DNA of 33,805 bases from QALR01 sp900552255 (GTDB lineage Bacteria; Bacillota; Clostridia; Oscillospirales; CAG-272). The notes under the pieces are model-generated. The model had not been told where the DNA came from. It saw only the letters and a list, made by a program, of their open reading frames with translations, and made no database searches. Positions 16,020-24,629 of the stretch are shown here, piece by piece (position 1 is the stretch's first letter; each line of letters begins with the position of its first letter). A program made the translations under genes and the position numbers. The DNA lies in assembly GCA_048526005.1 (NCBI GenBank), contig DBFVEH010000014.1, forward strand, positions 1 to 33,805, in the 5' to 3' direction.

Positions 16020-16611
16020 ATGACAAATCCTGTGTTTTCATTACAAATAATTCTCTAATATCATCTTCCGTACAAGCACAGTCTCCCGGCATACGAATAT
16101 AATAAAAAGCATCCTCTGTCGGAAAATACAATGTTTTCGTGCTCACATCATAAACAGAACCGTCCTGTGAAATCTGTATGCCCAGCTGCTTTGCAATCAC
16201 CTGAATGGCGCCGGCTCCGCCCTCATCATTCTTTTCTCTTGAGACGCCGACCACGATGCCCGTAGCATAGTCAAACATTGCATGGTCCGCACCATCCATC
16301 TCGCTCACAGGCTGATAATAATATAAAACACGGTATGGGTTCATCGTGGCTAAGCTTAAAACATACCGAGTGGTTTGTATCTCGGGATACAGCAATTGAT
16401 CCATGGGACCCGCCCCAATATAGGACACCGATCCTTTTTTGCTGGAAGCGACCTCGTTTTGGTCCTCTTGAATTTTTTGAGCCAGCTCCTCAATACTGCC
16501 GGCATAAATACTTCTATATTCATCCGCAATTTGTTCACCGCAGCCAAATAAGGCCAATGATAAAGTCAGAAGCATTACAATCGATACCATATAAATTTTT
16601 TGTTTCATCAC
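16018..16611 (-). CDS. Putative lipoprotein of unknown function
   Basis: 197 residues. The N-terminus is a lipoprotein signal: MMKQKIYMVSIVMLLTLSL, then ALFGC with Cys as the probable lipidated residue at about 24. The mature part has no domain I recognise. Short blocks such as IYAGSIEELAQKIQEDQNEV, YVLSLATMNPYRVLYYYQ and VIAKQLGIQI suggest a compact extracytoplasmic domain. The ATG could be 16611 or 16608. The gene follows the protease remnant by 13 bases on the same strand, so the two were probably co-transcribed. Its stop codon lies in the right end of the mobile element, so a few C-terminal residues may differ from the ancestral form. Confidence 0.65.
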   Translation of the reverse strand: MMKQKIYMVSIVMLLTLSLALFGCGEQIADEYRSIYAGSIEELAQKIQEDQNEVASSKKGSVSYIGAGPMDQLLYPEIQTTRYVLSLATMNPYRVLYYYQPVSEMDGADHAMFDYATGIVVGVSREKNDEGGAGAIQVIAKQLGIQISQDGSVYDVSTKTLYFPTEDAFYYIRMPGDCACTEDDIRELFVMKTQDLS

Positions 16612-16624
16612 AATATTCCCCTAA

Positions 16625-16987
16625 TCAATAATTCTTTTCGATTTGTCGACGACAATTGTCGCACAAGCTATTAAAATCCCCTTTTAACGTACAGCTTTGT
16701 CCTGATACACAAGTACTATGGTCACCACCCAAATTATGAGTGAGCTCATGCTGAATAGAATTTGTCATATTGGGAGAAAAAGCGAAGCAAGAGATTGAAT
16801 CCTTTCCATTCAAATAGCCGCATCCAACAACAGCGTCATGTCCATATGAATCAATATCTCGTAATCAATCATGCAAAGCTTTTGTCTCTAAACTTCTCTT
16901 AAAATTATACGAATAAGAACCCCTATCAATAATAATATAATTATCTATTTTTGTAAATATCAAAATTGAAATTCAAACAATAACCAT
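16625..16987 (-). pseudogene. Metzincin-like zinc metalloprotease remnant
   Basis: The 3' part encodes a zinc-protease core: SIQHELTHNLGGDHSTC contains HExxHxxGxxH, the metzincin zinc motif, followed by Cys-rich C-x5-C and C-x2-C pairs. The open part runs from 16864 to a TGA at 16625. Reading on in the same frame passes a TGA at 16865-16867 and another near 16973-16975 before a well-placed ATG at 16987, which has AAGGAGG upstream. Even restored, the product would be about 120 residues, too short for a full metzincin, so the region is probably a deleted and mutated gene. Extending it beyond the first TGA is tentative. The rest of 16988-17065 is low-GC with no further gene. Confidence 0.55.
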
Positions 16988-17065
16988 CAATTTATCCTCC
17001 TTCTGCATAAAATTCCCCCCTTGCAAATAAACATGAAACAAAAAAGAAAAAAGCGGAGGATAATC

Positions 17066-18007
17066 ATGAATACATCAATGTACAAGCCGGAAGGATTTAT
17101 CATCGGAAATACGGAAGGACGCGAAAGCTATTATTCACAGCCGGCGCTTGAAAAAGCTGCCGCCACCGGCAAAATTCTCGAAGCGCAGGCCACGCTCTGC
17201 GATTCCGAAATGGCGCTTACCGTCGATCTCGGCTGCATGAAAGGCAAGATCCCGAAGGAGGAGGCCGTTTACAACGTATCCGGCGAGGAGGTCAAGGATA
17301 TCGCCGTCATCACGCGCGTCGGCAAAACCGTCTGCTTTAAGATTCTCGGTTTCGAGAAGCAGAACGGAGAGACGGTCGCCATTCTTTCCCGCCGCGCCGC
17401 TCAAAAGGACTGCATGGACAATTTTCTCATGACGCTCATCCCGGGCGATATCGTCGACGCCAAGGTGACGCATCTCGAGCCCTTCGGCGCATTCGTCGAT
17501 ATCGGCTGCGGTGTGGTTTCCTTAATGTCGATCGACTGCATCTCCGTCTCGAGGATATCCCACCCGCGCGATCGCTTTTATACCGGTATGCAGATCAAAA
17601 CCGTCATCAAGAGCATCGACTACGATACGACGCGCATTTACGTGAGCCACAAGGAGCTGCTCGGCACATGGAATGAAAACATCGAAAAATTTGAGGTCGG
17701 CCAAACCATCGCGGGAATCGTCCGCAGCATCGAGCCGTACGGCATATTCGTGGAGCTGACGCCGAATCTTGCAGGACTTGCGGAATATAGGGACGGCGTC
17801 ACGCCGGGACAGCGCGCCGCAGTTTACATAAAAAACATCATTCCGGAAAAAATGAAAATCAAACTCGTTTTGGTCGACGCTTACAGCGGCGCGAATCCGC
17901 CTGATTACCGGTTCGATTATTTTGAATCGGGAACGCACATCGACGAATGGATCTATTCACCGGAGGTATGCGAAAAAGTGATCAAAACGGAATTTGAGAC
18001 ACAGTAA
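17066..18007 (+). CDS. S1 RNA-binding domain protein (ribosomal protein S1-like)
   Basis: 313 residues, cytosolic. There are at least two S1 OB-fold domains. One begins about residue 130 (IPGDIVDAKVTHLEPFGAFV then DIGCGVVSLM) and ends in DTTRIYVSHKELLGTW. A second begins about 212 (VGQTIAGIVRSIEPYGIFVE then LTPNLAGLAE) and ends in KMKIKLVLVDAY. The N-terminal 120 residues form a degenerate, possibly S1-like region. Full ribosomal S1 usually has four or more domains, so this is an S1 relative as found in many Clostridia rather than certain rpsA. I chose the ATG at 17066 because GCGGAGGAT precedes it; the frame is open further upstream without a ribosome site. A terminator lies about 55 bases after the stop. 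Confidence 0.82.
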   Translation: MNTSMYKPEGFIIGNTEGRESYYSQPALEKAAATGKILEAQATLCDSEMALTVDLGCMKGKIPKEEAVYNVSGEEVKDIAVITRVGKTVCFKILGFEKQNGETVAILSRRAAQKDCMDNFLMTLIPGDIVDAKVTHLEPFGAFVDIGCGVVSLMSIDCISVSRISHPRDRFYTGMQIKTVIKSIDYDTTRIYVSHKELLGTWNENIEKFEVGQTIAGIVRSIEPYGIFVELTPNLAGLAEYRDGVTPGQRAAVYIKNIIPEKMKIKLVLVDAYSGANPPDYRFDYFESGTHIDEWIYSPEVCEKVIKTEFETQ

Positions 18008-18063
18008 GCATCAGCACGAAGAAATAATACATTTATATAATATATTTTATTATCTTGTATAAA

Positions 18064-18088
18064 AAAGGGGAGGCAATGCCTCCCCTTT
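18064..18088. terminator. Bidirectional terminator between convergent genes
   Basis: A stem AAAGGGGAGG/CCTCCCCTTT with the short loop CAATG. On the minus strand it is followed by a run of seven T (strong, for the M18 gene); on the plus strand by TTTGATTTTT (for the S1-domain gene). Confidence 0.85.
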
Positions 18089-18104
18089 GATTTTTCTATC
18101 CTAC

Positions 18105-19517
18105 TCACGCTTTGAAGAACGCTTCGATCGCCTTATGCGTCATATAGACGTCTGTTTTGGAAACGACCTCATATGGTGCGTGCATGGAAATGACCGGCAC
18201 ACCGAGGTCAATGACATCGACATTCTTTTCCGCAATAAATTTGGCAACGGTTCCGCCGCCGCCCTGATCGACCTTTCCAAGCTCGGAGGTTTGCCAAACA
18301 ACGCCCGCAGCGTCAAGCAGATTTCTGACATAACCCGTAAACTCCGCGGAAGCATCATTGGAACCGGACTTGCCGCGCGCACCCGTAAATTTGGTGATAA
18401 CGACGCCATGATTGACGAAGCAGGCGTTGCGCCTTTCGTTCACCTCCGGGAAGTTTGGATCAAACGCTGCATTCACATCGGAGGAAAGGCATTTGGAGTT
18501 GGAACGCACGACAATATCGGAAACACCGAGCGTACCAGCAAGATCCGCGATGATATCGAAATAAACGGCGCTCTGCATGCCGCTGTTGCCCTCAGAGCCG
18601 ATTTCCTCCTTATCCGCGAGAATCACCATCGTCGTATGGACAGGATTTTCCACCGCAATAAGCGCCGTCAAAGACGGATAGGCGCATACTCTGTCGTCAT
18701 GGCCGTAAGCGCCGATGAGACTGCGGTCGAGTCCGATGTCGCGCGCCTTGTATGCCGGCACGGCGCAAAGCTCCGCGCTCATGAGATCCGCCTCGGTGAT
18801 GCCGTATTTATCGTTCAGAAGCTTGAGGATATTCAGCTTGACCGCCTCGGGCAGATTCTTCTCAAACGGTCTCGAACCGGAAAGCAGGTTGAGCTGTTCC
18901 CCGTTGATGCCGTCCGCGAGGGATTTGCGCATCTGATCGCCCGCGAGATGCGGCAGAAGATCGTCGATATAAAAGACCGGATCGGTGTCATCCTCACCGA
19001 TTACAAGCTCCACCGTTGTGCCGTCGGCTCTCGTGACCACGCCGTGCAGTGCCAGTGGAATCGTCGTCCACTGATATTTTTTGATGCCGCCGTAATAATG
19101 CGTTTTGAGGAAGCCCAGCCCCTCCGCCTCATAAAGCGGATGCTGCTTCAGATCCACGCGCGGAGAATCGATATGCGCGGCGGAAAAATACACGCCGTTT
19201 TCAAGCGATTCCGTCCCGAGTACAAATGCGGAAAGGCTCTTGCCGCGGTTGTTGTAATAATACTTGCCGCCCGGCACGACCTTCATTCCGAAGGTATACG
19301 GAGAAAAGCCCGCCGCTTCAAGAAGCGCCACGCCTTCCTTGACGCATTCCCGCTCGGTTTTGCCGCCGTCGAGGAATTTCATGTAGTCCGCGGCATAATC
19401 ATACGCCGCGGCGATGTCCTCCTCGGAGAGCGCCTCATAGGTATTCTTGGACTTGTAGAAAAGCTCGTCTTTGAGCTTCTGTCCCGCTGTTTTTTCCTTG
19501 TTTTCCTGTTCTGCCAT
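18105..19517 (-). CDS. M18 family aminopeptidase
   Basis: 470 residues, the normal size for M18 (aspartyl-aminopeptidase family) enzymes, which are cytosolic dodecameric di-zinc aminopeptidases. Metal and catalytic motifs are in order: SAAHIDSPRVD (zinc His), AYGHDDRVCAY (bridging Asp), DKEEIGSEGNSG (catalytic Glu followed by zinc Glu), SSDVNAAFDPNF (zinc Asp) and ISMHAPYEV (zinc His). A few Clostridia enzymes of this type are called probable M18 aminopeptidase 1; exact specificity is not readable. The ATG at 19517 is preceded by AAAGGA. It lies 47 bases after the transglycosylase stop and may share its transcript. A terminator follows. Confidence 0.92.
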   Translation of the reverse strand: MAEQENKEKTAGQKLKDELFYKSKNTYEALSEEDIAAAYDYAADYMKFLDGGKTERECVKEGVALLEAAGFSPYTFGMKVVPGGKYYYNNRGKSLSAFVLGTESLENGVYFSAAHIDSPRVDLKQHPLYEAEGLGFLKTHYYGGIKKYQWTTIPLALHGVVTRADGTTVELVIGEDDTDPVFYIDDLLPHLAGDQMRKSLADGINGEQLNLLSGSRPFEKNLPEAVKLNILKLLNDKYGITEADLMSAELCAVPAYKARDIGLDRSLIGAYGHDDRVCAYPSLTALIAVENPVHTTMVILADKEEIGSEGNSGMQSAVYFDIIADLAGTLGVSDIVVRSNSKCLSSDVNAAFDPNFPEVNERRNACFVNHGVVITKFTGARGKSGSNDASAEFTGYVRNLLDAAGVVWQTSELGKVDQGGGGTVAKFIAEKNVDVIDLGVPVISMHAPYEVVSKTDVYMTHKAIEAFFKA

Positions 19518-19564
19518 CGTAAATGTATCCTTTCTTGTTTAAATCGATTTATGTAATACCGTGC

Positions 19565-20659
19565 TTATCCCGTGACATCGGGATAGCGCAGACAGTATTC
19601 CTCATAAAAGGCCATGACCTTTCTGACATATCGCTTTGTCTGATCCAGCGGAATGTTATCGACGATCAGCGTCTTTCCGTCGGACGAATACGTGGGATCG
19701 GCAAGCCATTTTCTCACATTGCCGATGCCGCCGTTATAGGCCGCCGCGAGCTGCTCATAGCCGTCCAGCCTTTCGTCGAGCCAATGGAGATAATAGGTGC
19801 CGCACTTTACGTTGAACTCCGCATCGAAAAGCGCGTCGAATTCCTCTTCAAGCTTCAGATTTGCCTTGATATCGCCCTCGTAAGTGGGCTTCATGATCTG
19901 CATCATGCCGACTGCTCCCGAAACGGAAACGCAGTCCGGCCGGAAAGAGCTTTCCGCCTTCACAACCGCCATGACAAAGCGCGGATCGATTTTATACTGC
20001 TCGCCGTATTTGACCGCCCATTCATAGCAAAGCCGCTCGTTTATCGTATCCTCCTGCGGCAGCTCCTCTTTCCCGTAAAGCTCGTCGTATTTTTCTTTAT
20101 AGAAAAGCACGCGGTTGATATAATTCTTCGTCTCCTCAAACGGAATTTTTTCGATAATCAGCCCGCTCGTCGTCGAAATGGTTTCGTCGGCAAGCCATCT
20201 CTGGACGTTTCCGACGCCCGCGTTATAGGCTGCGAGCGCCTCGACATAGGAGCCGAAATGCCCATACCATTTTGCAAAATAGTAGGTGCCGGACTGAATA
20301 TTTTCCTTCGCTTGGAACAAGATGGACGACGGCTCGTCAAGGCCGATGTTATCCCGGATATCGAGCAAATAGGTATCCGGGATGACCTGCATAAGCCCGA
20401 TCGCGCCGGAACGGGAAACCGCCGTCCTGCAAAATCCGCTCTCCGCCTTGATGATCGCGTAGACGATATTGGCTTCGACGCCGTATAAAGCGGCATATTC
20501 CTCGACATATTCTCTGAACTCCCGGGGATACCGATAGCTCTCGAGCAGTCTTTTCACATAACCGGAGCCGGTCGAAAAAATCAAGGCAATCGTACAGAAA
20601 AGGAGCAGCAGCGCCTCGCATATTCTCGCAAAGGAGCACCGTTTTTTCGTCTCGTTCAT
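19565..20659 (-). CDS. Membrane-anchored lytic transglycosylase with two SLT domains
   Basis: 364 residues. An N-terminal membrane helix (about 14-31, CEALLLLFCTIALIFSTG) places the rest outside. Two transglycosylase SLT domains follow in tandem. Domain 1 has catalytic E73 in IIKAESGF, then GAIGLMQVIPDTY and AAYNAGVGNVQRWL. Domain 2 has E236 in VVKAESSF, then GAVGMMQIMKPTY and AAYNGGIGNVRKWL. Both keep the E-S, G-L/M-M-Q and A-Y-N motifs, so both look active. The enzyme would cleave peptidoglycan to 1,6-anhydromuramyl products in growth, sporulation or envelope assembly. Single-domain MltE/Slt35-type proteins are usual in this genomic position; the tandem is notable. Its ATG overlaps the coaE stop by four bases (ATGA), so they are translationally coupled. 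Confidence 0.9.
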   Translation of the reverse strand: MNETKKRCSFARICEALLLLFCTIALIFSTGSGYVKRLLESYRYPREFREYVEEYAALYGVEANIVYAIIKAESGFCRTAVSRSGAIGLMQVIPDTYLLDIRDNIGLDEPSSILFQAKENIQSGTYYFAKWYGHFGSYVEALAAYNAGVGNVQRWLADETISTTSGLIIEKIPFEETKNYINRVLFYKEKYDELYGKEELPQEDTINERLCYEWAVKYGEQYKIDPRFVMAVVKAESSFRPDCVSVSGAVGMMQIMKPTYEGDIKANLKLEEEFDALFDAEFNVKCGTYYLHWLDERLDGYEQLAAAYNGGIGNVRKWLADPTYSSDGKTLIVDNIPLDQTKRYVRKVMAFYEEYCLRYPDVTG

Positions 20660-21246
20660 GATTCCCTCCTTCTGATTTGGGAAAGCGCGTCCGAAAACGC
20701 CGCACGTAGAGAGTTCAAATCCCCGTTATTTTCGATGATGATATCGCATCGGCTGACAAAAAACGCATTTTCATGCTGAGAAGAACGCCGGAGGCGGATT
20801 TCCGCCTCATTCCGGCCATCCCGCATCGAAAGACGGCCGACCGCCGTTTCCGGCTCAGCGATAACGCCGACCGTGACGTCACAAAACGCTTCCAAGCCGT
20901 ATTCAAAAAGCAGAGGAGCGTCAAGAACGGCGTCGGCTTCCGCGTCATTCGCCTTGTCGATCTCCCGCATGACGATTTCATAAATGACGGGGGAAATCAG
21001 GCGATTCAGAAGCGCGAGCTTTTCCCAGTCGGAAAACACAAGAGATCCGAGCTTTCTGCGGTCTACCGCACCGCCCGTGACGTATTCCCCGCCAAAGCCG
21101 TCCGTGATTTTTTTGATGTATTCGGGATTTCTGTCCAATCCGTGGACGAGCCCGTCGCAGTCGATGACCCGATAGCCCGCGTCCCGAAAGAGAGCGGCCA
21201 CCGTGCTTTTTCCCGCACCGGAGGGACCTGTGAGTCCGATCATCAT
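20656..21246 (-). CDS. coaE: Dephospho-CoA kinase
   Basis: 196 residues, the usual length. It catalyses the last step of coenzyme A synthesis, ATP-dependent phosphorylation of the 3'-hydroxyl of dephospho-CoA. The P-loop GPSGAGKST lies at residues 7-15. CDGLVHGL matches the family's D-x2-V/A-H block, and DAPLLFEYGLEAFCD matches the substrate-lid D-x-P-L-L-F-E motif. The start is the ATG at 21246 or the adjacent one at 21243. It follows the sua5 gene by 42 bases and overlaps the transglycosylase, within a prfA-sua5-coaE-slt transcription unit. Confidence 0.95.
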   Translation of the reverse strand: MMIGLTGPSGAGKSTVAALFRDAGYRVIDCDGLVHGLDRNPEYIKKITDGFGGEYVTGGAVDRRKLGSLVFSDWEKLALLNRLISPVIYEIVMREIDKANDAEADAVLDAPLLFEYGLEAFCDVTVGVIAEPETAVGRLSMRDGRNEAEIRLRRSSQHENAFFVSRCDIIIENNGDLNSLRAAFSDALSQIRRRES

Positions 21247-21288
21247 ATAACGCTCCCTTCCGCCGACCGTGCGGCGCGCAAAGCCTGA

Positions 21289-22341
21289 TTACAAATCAAG
21301 AACGTGATAGCCCGAAGCCTTAAGCATTCGATTATACAGCGCGAGTCCGATCCCATCCGTATCATCCGCGAGGGCATAGATCGCGGGCGCATCCGTATCG
21401 TCAAAGCGGCGCAAGAGGTCGAAAAGCTTTTTCGCATGGGCCGCGCCGTCTCGCTTTTTTCCAAATACAAATACATTTTTCCCGTGAAGCTCCCCCGCAT
21501 ATTCATCGAAGCAGAGGACGCCCGTCTTGGGATTTTCCCGCAGCTTCTCCCTCAAAAACTCCACGGCGCGCCGGTCAAAGTCCGCGCCGCCTGCGTCCTT
21601 TATCAGATAGACTGCGGCGTGCGGCGCATAATGCCGGTATTTCATGCCGGGCGCCTGCGGCGCCGTGCCCTCCGGCAGCTTTTCCGTAATGCCGGCGTCA
21701 AGCTTCACGTTTTCGCATACCGTGCGGAGCATCTCCGGCGTGACGGCGCCCGGACGCAGGACCGTAACCGTTTCCCCGTCCAGCTTCACGACGGTGGATT
21801 CCAGCCCCACCTCGCAGTCGCCGCCGTCGATGATCACATCGATTCTGCCGTCAAGGTCATCCGCCACATGGCGCGCCGAGGTCGGGCTCGGACGGCCGGA
21901 AAGATTGGCGCTCGGCGCCGCCACCGGAACGCCCGCAAGCCGTATCAGCGTGCGCGCCGCCTCGCTTCCGGGGCAGCGGATGCCGACGCTGTCGAGCCCT
22001 CCGGTGACGGAAAGCGGGATGCAGTCCCGCTTCGGCAGGACTGCCGTCAGAGGCCCCGGCATGAAAGCCTCTGCAAGCCGGCGGTACAGCTCCCCCGTCA
22101 CCGCATACCGGTCTGCGTCGGCCGGCTCGGCGATATGGACGATCAGCGGATTGTCGCTCGGACGTCCCTTCGCCGCGTAAATCCGTTTTGCCGCCTCCGC
22201 GTCGGTCGCATCGGCGCCGAGCCCGTAAACGGTCTCGGTCGGAAATGCGACAAGGCCGCCCGAAGCCAAAACGGCGGCGGCGCCCGCAAGCTGCGCTTCC
22301 AGCGGTTTCGTATTCTCCAATTTGATATACTCGGTTTTCAT
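21289..22341 (-). CDS. L-threonylcarbamoyladenylate synthase (Sua5/YwlC type)
   Basis: 350 residues. It makes threonylcarbamoyl-AMP from threonine, bicarbonate and ATP, the first step of the t6A37 modification of ANN-decoding tRNAs. The YrdC domain (about 15-205) shows GGLVAFPTETVYGLGADATD, IYAAKGRPSDNPLIVHI, then VGIRCPGSEAARTLI, APSANLSGRPSPTSA and GLESTVVKL. A C-terminal Sua5 domain (about 230-350) with APGMKYRHYAP distinguishes it from the short TsaC form. It starts 21 bases after prfA stops; the pairing of prfA and sua5 is common in Firmicutes. Confidence 0.93.
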   Translation of the reverse strand: MKTEYIKLENTKPLEAQLAGAAAVLASGGLVAFPTETVYGLGADATDAEAAKRIYAAKGRPSDNPLIVHIAEPADADRYAVTGELYRRLAEAFMPGPLTAVLPKRDCIPLSVTGGLDSVGIRCPGSEAARTLIRLAGVPVAAPSANLSGRPSPTSARHVADDLDGRIDVIIDGGDCEVGLESTVVKLDGETVTVLRPGAVTPEMLRTVCENVKLDAGITEKLPEGTAPQAPGMKYRHYAPHAAVYLIKDAGGADFDRRAVEFLREKLRENPKTGVLCFDEYAGELHGKNVFVFGKKRDGAAHAKKLFDLLRRFDDTDAPAIYALADDTDGIGLALYNRMLKASGYHVLDL

Positions 22342-22362
22342 GAATGACTCTTTTCCAATTCG

Positions 22363-23442
22363 TTATAAGACAGGCTCCCCGCCTCGTGCAAGGCGCTCCG
22401 CCGCGTCGGCTGCGATCAGCGCGTCTATCACCGGCCCGATCTTCCCGTCCATAAAGGAATCCAGCGTATAAAGCGTCAGCCCGATCCTATGGTCGGTGAC
22501 GCGCCCCTGCGGGAAATTGTAGGTGCGGATCCTTTCGCTGCGGTCTCCCGTTCCGACCTGACGGCGGCGCTCGTCCGCGATTTCACCGTCGCGTTTTGTT
22601 TTCTCAATATCGTACAGCTTCGCGCGCAAAAGCTTCATCGCCTTGTCACGGTTTTTGAACTGGCTGCGCTCCTCCTGACATTCGACCACGAGACCGCTCG
22701 GCTTGTGGATAATGCGGATAGCGGATTCCGTCTTGTTGATATGCTGACCGCCCGCCCCGCTCGATTTACAGGTTTCGATCTCGAGGTCGGCAGGACTTAT
22801 CGTCACCTCGACCTCCTCCGCCTCGGGCAGTACGGCGACCGTCACCGTCGAGGTGTGGATCCGCCCTTGGGATTCCGTCTGCGGCACGCGCTGGACACGG
22901 TGTACGCCGCTTTCAAATTTCAGCTTGGAATACGCTCCCTCTCCGTCCACGGAAAAGGAGATCTCTTTGAAGCCTCCAAGCTCCGTCGCATTGACGGAGA
23001 GAAGCTCCGTGTGCCAGCCGGACGACGCGGCGTACATCGAATACATACGGTAAAGATCGCCGGCAAACAGAGCGGATTCCTCTCCGCCCGCCCCGCCGCG
23101 GATTTCGACGATGACACTTTTTTCATCGTTCGGATCCTTCGGTAAAAGCAGAAGCCGCAGCTCCTTTTCACACAGCTCCATACCCGCTCTTGCGGATTTA
23201 TATTCCTCGTCGGCAAGCCTTCGCAGCTCATCGTCGTCGGAGATATCCCGCAGTTCGGCCGCCTCCGCCGCGTTTTTTTCATACCTTCGATATTCACGCA
23301 GCTTTTCCACAATCGGCAGAAGCCTCTTATGCTCCCGCATCAGCTCTCTGAACCTTTCGGTATCGGCGGTAATTTCAGGGACGGCAAAGCTCTGCTCCAG
23401 CTCTTCAAAGCGCGATTCGATTTCGTCCAATCCGGCGAGCAT
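22363..23442 (-). CDS. prfA: Peptide chain release factor 1
   Basis: 359 residues, the normal RF1 length. It recognises UAA and UAG and triggers peptide release. The catalytic GGQ is at 231-233 in SSGAGGQHINKTESAIR. The codon-reading tripeptide of RF1 is present as P-Q-T in RVPQTESQGRIHTST, rather than the SPF of RF2. The ATG at 23442 is preceded by GGGGGAGGG at a five-base spacing and lies below a good promoter. An in-frame GTG at 23448 and longer open frame upstream are rejected because they lie in the leader. It heads the prfA-sua5-coaE-slt unit. Confidence 0.96.
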   Translation of the reverse strand: MLAGLDEIESRFEELEQSFAVPEITADTERFRELMREHKRLLPIVEKLREYRRYEKNAAEAAELRDISDDDELRRLADEEYKSARAGMELCEKELRLLLLPKDPNDEKSVIVEIRGGAGGEESALFAGDLYRMYSMYAASSGWHTELLSVNATELGGFKEISFSVDGEGAYSKLKFESGVHRVQRVPQTESQGRIHTSTVTVAVLPEAEEVEVTISPADLEIETCKSSGAGGQHINKTESAIRIIHKPSGLVVECQEERSQFKNRDKAMKLLRAKLYDIEKTKRDGEIADERRRQVGTGDRSERIRTYNFPQGRVTDHRIGLTLYTLDSFMDGKIGPVIDALIAADAAERLARGGEPVL

Positions 23443-23515
23443 AGACACCCTCCCCCTTTCCGCTTTCCTGCCGCATTTTCGTGCGGATTGTTTTCTATAA
23501 CATAGTATTTTAAAT

Positions 23516-23544
23516 ATTATACTATATGATCCCTGTAAATGCAA
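23516..23544 (-). promoter_or_regulatory. Sigma-A promoter of prfA
   Basis: On the minus strand, TTGCAT (complement of 23539-23544), a 17-base spacer and TATAAT (complement of 23516-23521). The transcript leader can form the small hairpin CCGCA/TGCGG at 23471-23486. Confidence 0.8.
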
Positions 23545-23671
23545 GCATTTCCAAGTATTCAAAATCATTTTTATCACGCAAGATTGCAGGAGAAAACGCA
23601 AGGAAATAAGAGAAAATCAATCCTTAAAGCTTTCTAAATTCAAAAAAATACATCAAATTTCTTAAAACCTG

Positions 23672-23700
23672 TTGACAAGCGTCTCTTTCTATGCTATAAT
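23672..23700 (+). promoter_or_regulatory. Consensus sigma-A promoter of rplM-rpsI
   Basis: Perfect TTGACA at 23672-23677, a 17-base spacer and perfect TATAAT at 23695-23700, 62 bases before the rplM start. Confidence 0.92.
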
Positions 23701-23707
23701 CCTGTCG

Positions 23708-23761
23708 TTGCTTAAAAGAAAGGGCGTATTATGCCCAAACGATTCATGGAGGAGTTACAAA
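23708..23761 (+). promoter_or_regulatory. Candidate L13 leader of rplM
   Basis: The short 5' leader contains a GGGC/GCCC hairpin (about 23723-23737) before the GGAGGAG ribosome site. Firmicutes rplM-rpsI operons often carry an L13 leader that binds the ribosomal protein for feedback. Position and size fit; the fold is not confirmed. Confidence 0.4.
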
Positions 23762-24193
23762 ATGTCAACCTATATGGCAAAAAAAGAAACTCTGGAACGC
23801 AAATGGTATGTCATTGACGCAGCCGGCAAGCCTCTCGGCAAAACCGCTGTCGCCGCCGCCAACATTCTCAGAGGAAAGCACCGTCCCGAATTCACACCGC
23901 ACGTGGACTGCGGCGAGTTTGTGATCATTGTCAACGCGGAAAAAGCCGTCCTCACAGGCAAAAAGCTCGAGCAGAAATATTACCGCCGTCATTCCGGCTA
24001 TATCGGAGGTCTCAAAGAGGTCCAGTATAAAACCCTGATGGCGACAAAGCCGGAGCTTGCCATGCAGCTCGCGGTCAAGGGAATGCTCCCGCACAATTCG
24101 ATCGGAGACGCCAGCATCACCCGTCTCAAGGTATATGCCGGCCCCGAGCACAAGCAGCAGGCTCAGAAGCCCATTCCCTATACGGCAGACTGA
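23762..24193 (+). CDS. rplM: 50S ribosomal protein L13
   Basis: 143 residues, the standard length. Signature blocks are present: RKWYVIDAAGKPLGKTAVAA, ILRGKHRPEFTPHVDCGEFV, KYYRRHSGYIGGL, AVKGMLPHNSIGD and LKVYAGPEHKQQAQKP. It is an early-assembling large-subunit protein. The ATG at 23762 follows GGAGGAG at a spacing of seven. It is co-transcribed with rpsI, 19 bases downstream. Confidence 0.98.
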   Translation: MSTYMAKKETLERKWYVIDAAGKPLGKTAVAAANILRGKHRPEFTPHVDCGEFVIIVNAEKAVLTGKKLEQKYYRRHSGYIGGLKEVQYKTLMATKPELAMQLAVKGMLPHNSIGDASITRLKVYAGPEHKQQAQKPIPYTAD

Positions 24194-24212
24194 GAAAGGA
24201 AGGTAGAGAAGA

Positions 24213-24614
24213 ATGTATACAAGTGCAAAACCCTATTTCTACGGCACAGGCAGAAGAAAGAAATCCGTCGCCCGCGTCCGCATCTATCCCGGAACCGGCA
24301 CGATCACCATCAATAAACGCGACATCGACGACTATTTCGGACTTGAAACGCTGAAGCTCATTGTCAATCAGCCGTTCGCCGTCACCGGCACGGAAGGCAA
24401 ATTCGATATCGTCTGCACCGCCGCCGGCGGAGGCATTTCCGGTCAGGCCGGAGCGATCCGTCACGGCGTCGCCAAGGCGCTGCTTCAGGCGGACGAGACC
24501 TATAAGCCCCTTCTCAAAAAAGCCGGACTTCTCACGCGCGACCCGAGAATGAAGGAAAGAAAGAAATACGGACTCAAGGCAGCCCGCCGCGCGCCGCAGT
24601 TCTCCAAGAGATAA
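24213..24614 (+). CDS. rpsI: 30S ribosomal protein S9
   Basis: 133 residues. GTGRRKKSVARVRIYPGTG, then VTGTEGKFDIVCTAAGGGIS, GQAGAIRHGVAKALL and the C-terminal LTRDPRMKERKKYGLKAARR followed by APQFSKR are all present. The final KR tail contacts P-site tRNA. A clear ribosome site (AAAGGAAGG) precedes the ATG. It is the second gene of the L13-S9 operon and is followed by a terminator. Confidence 0.98.
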   Translation: MYTSAKPYFYGTGRRKKSVARVRIYPGTGTITINKRDIDDYFGLETLKLIVNQPFAVTGTEGKFDIVCTAAGGGISGQAGAIRHGVAKALLQADETYKPLLKKAGLLTRDPRMKERKKYGLKAARRAPQFSKR

Positions 24615-24629
24615 GTTTATATCACCACA

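Noticed and set aside
17066..18007. Full-length ribosomal protein S1 (rpsA)
   Set aside because: Only two clear S1 domains and 313 residues; the call is kept at S1-domain protein.
18087..19556. 489-codon plus-strand frame over the M18 gene
   Set aside because: It is a shadow of the M18 aminopeptidase, which has all its metal ligands; the plus frame has Arg/His-rich composition and no domain.
19523..23145. Several long plus-strand frames over the slt, coaE, sua5 and prfA genes
   Set aside because: They are antisense shadows of well-identified minus-strand genes and lack ribosome sites and protein-like composition.
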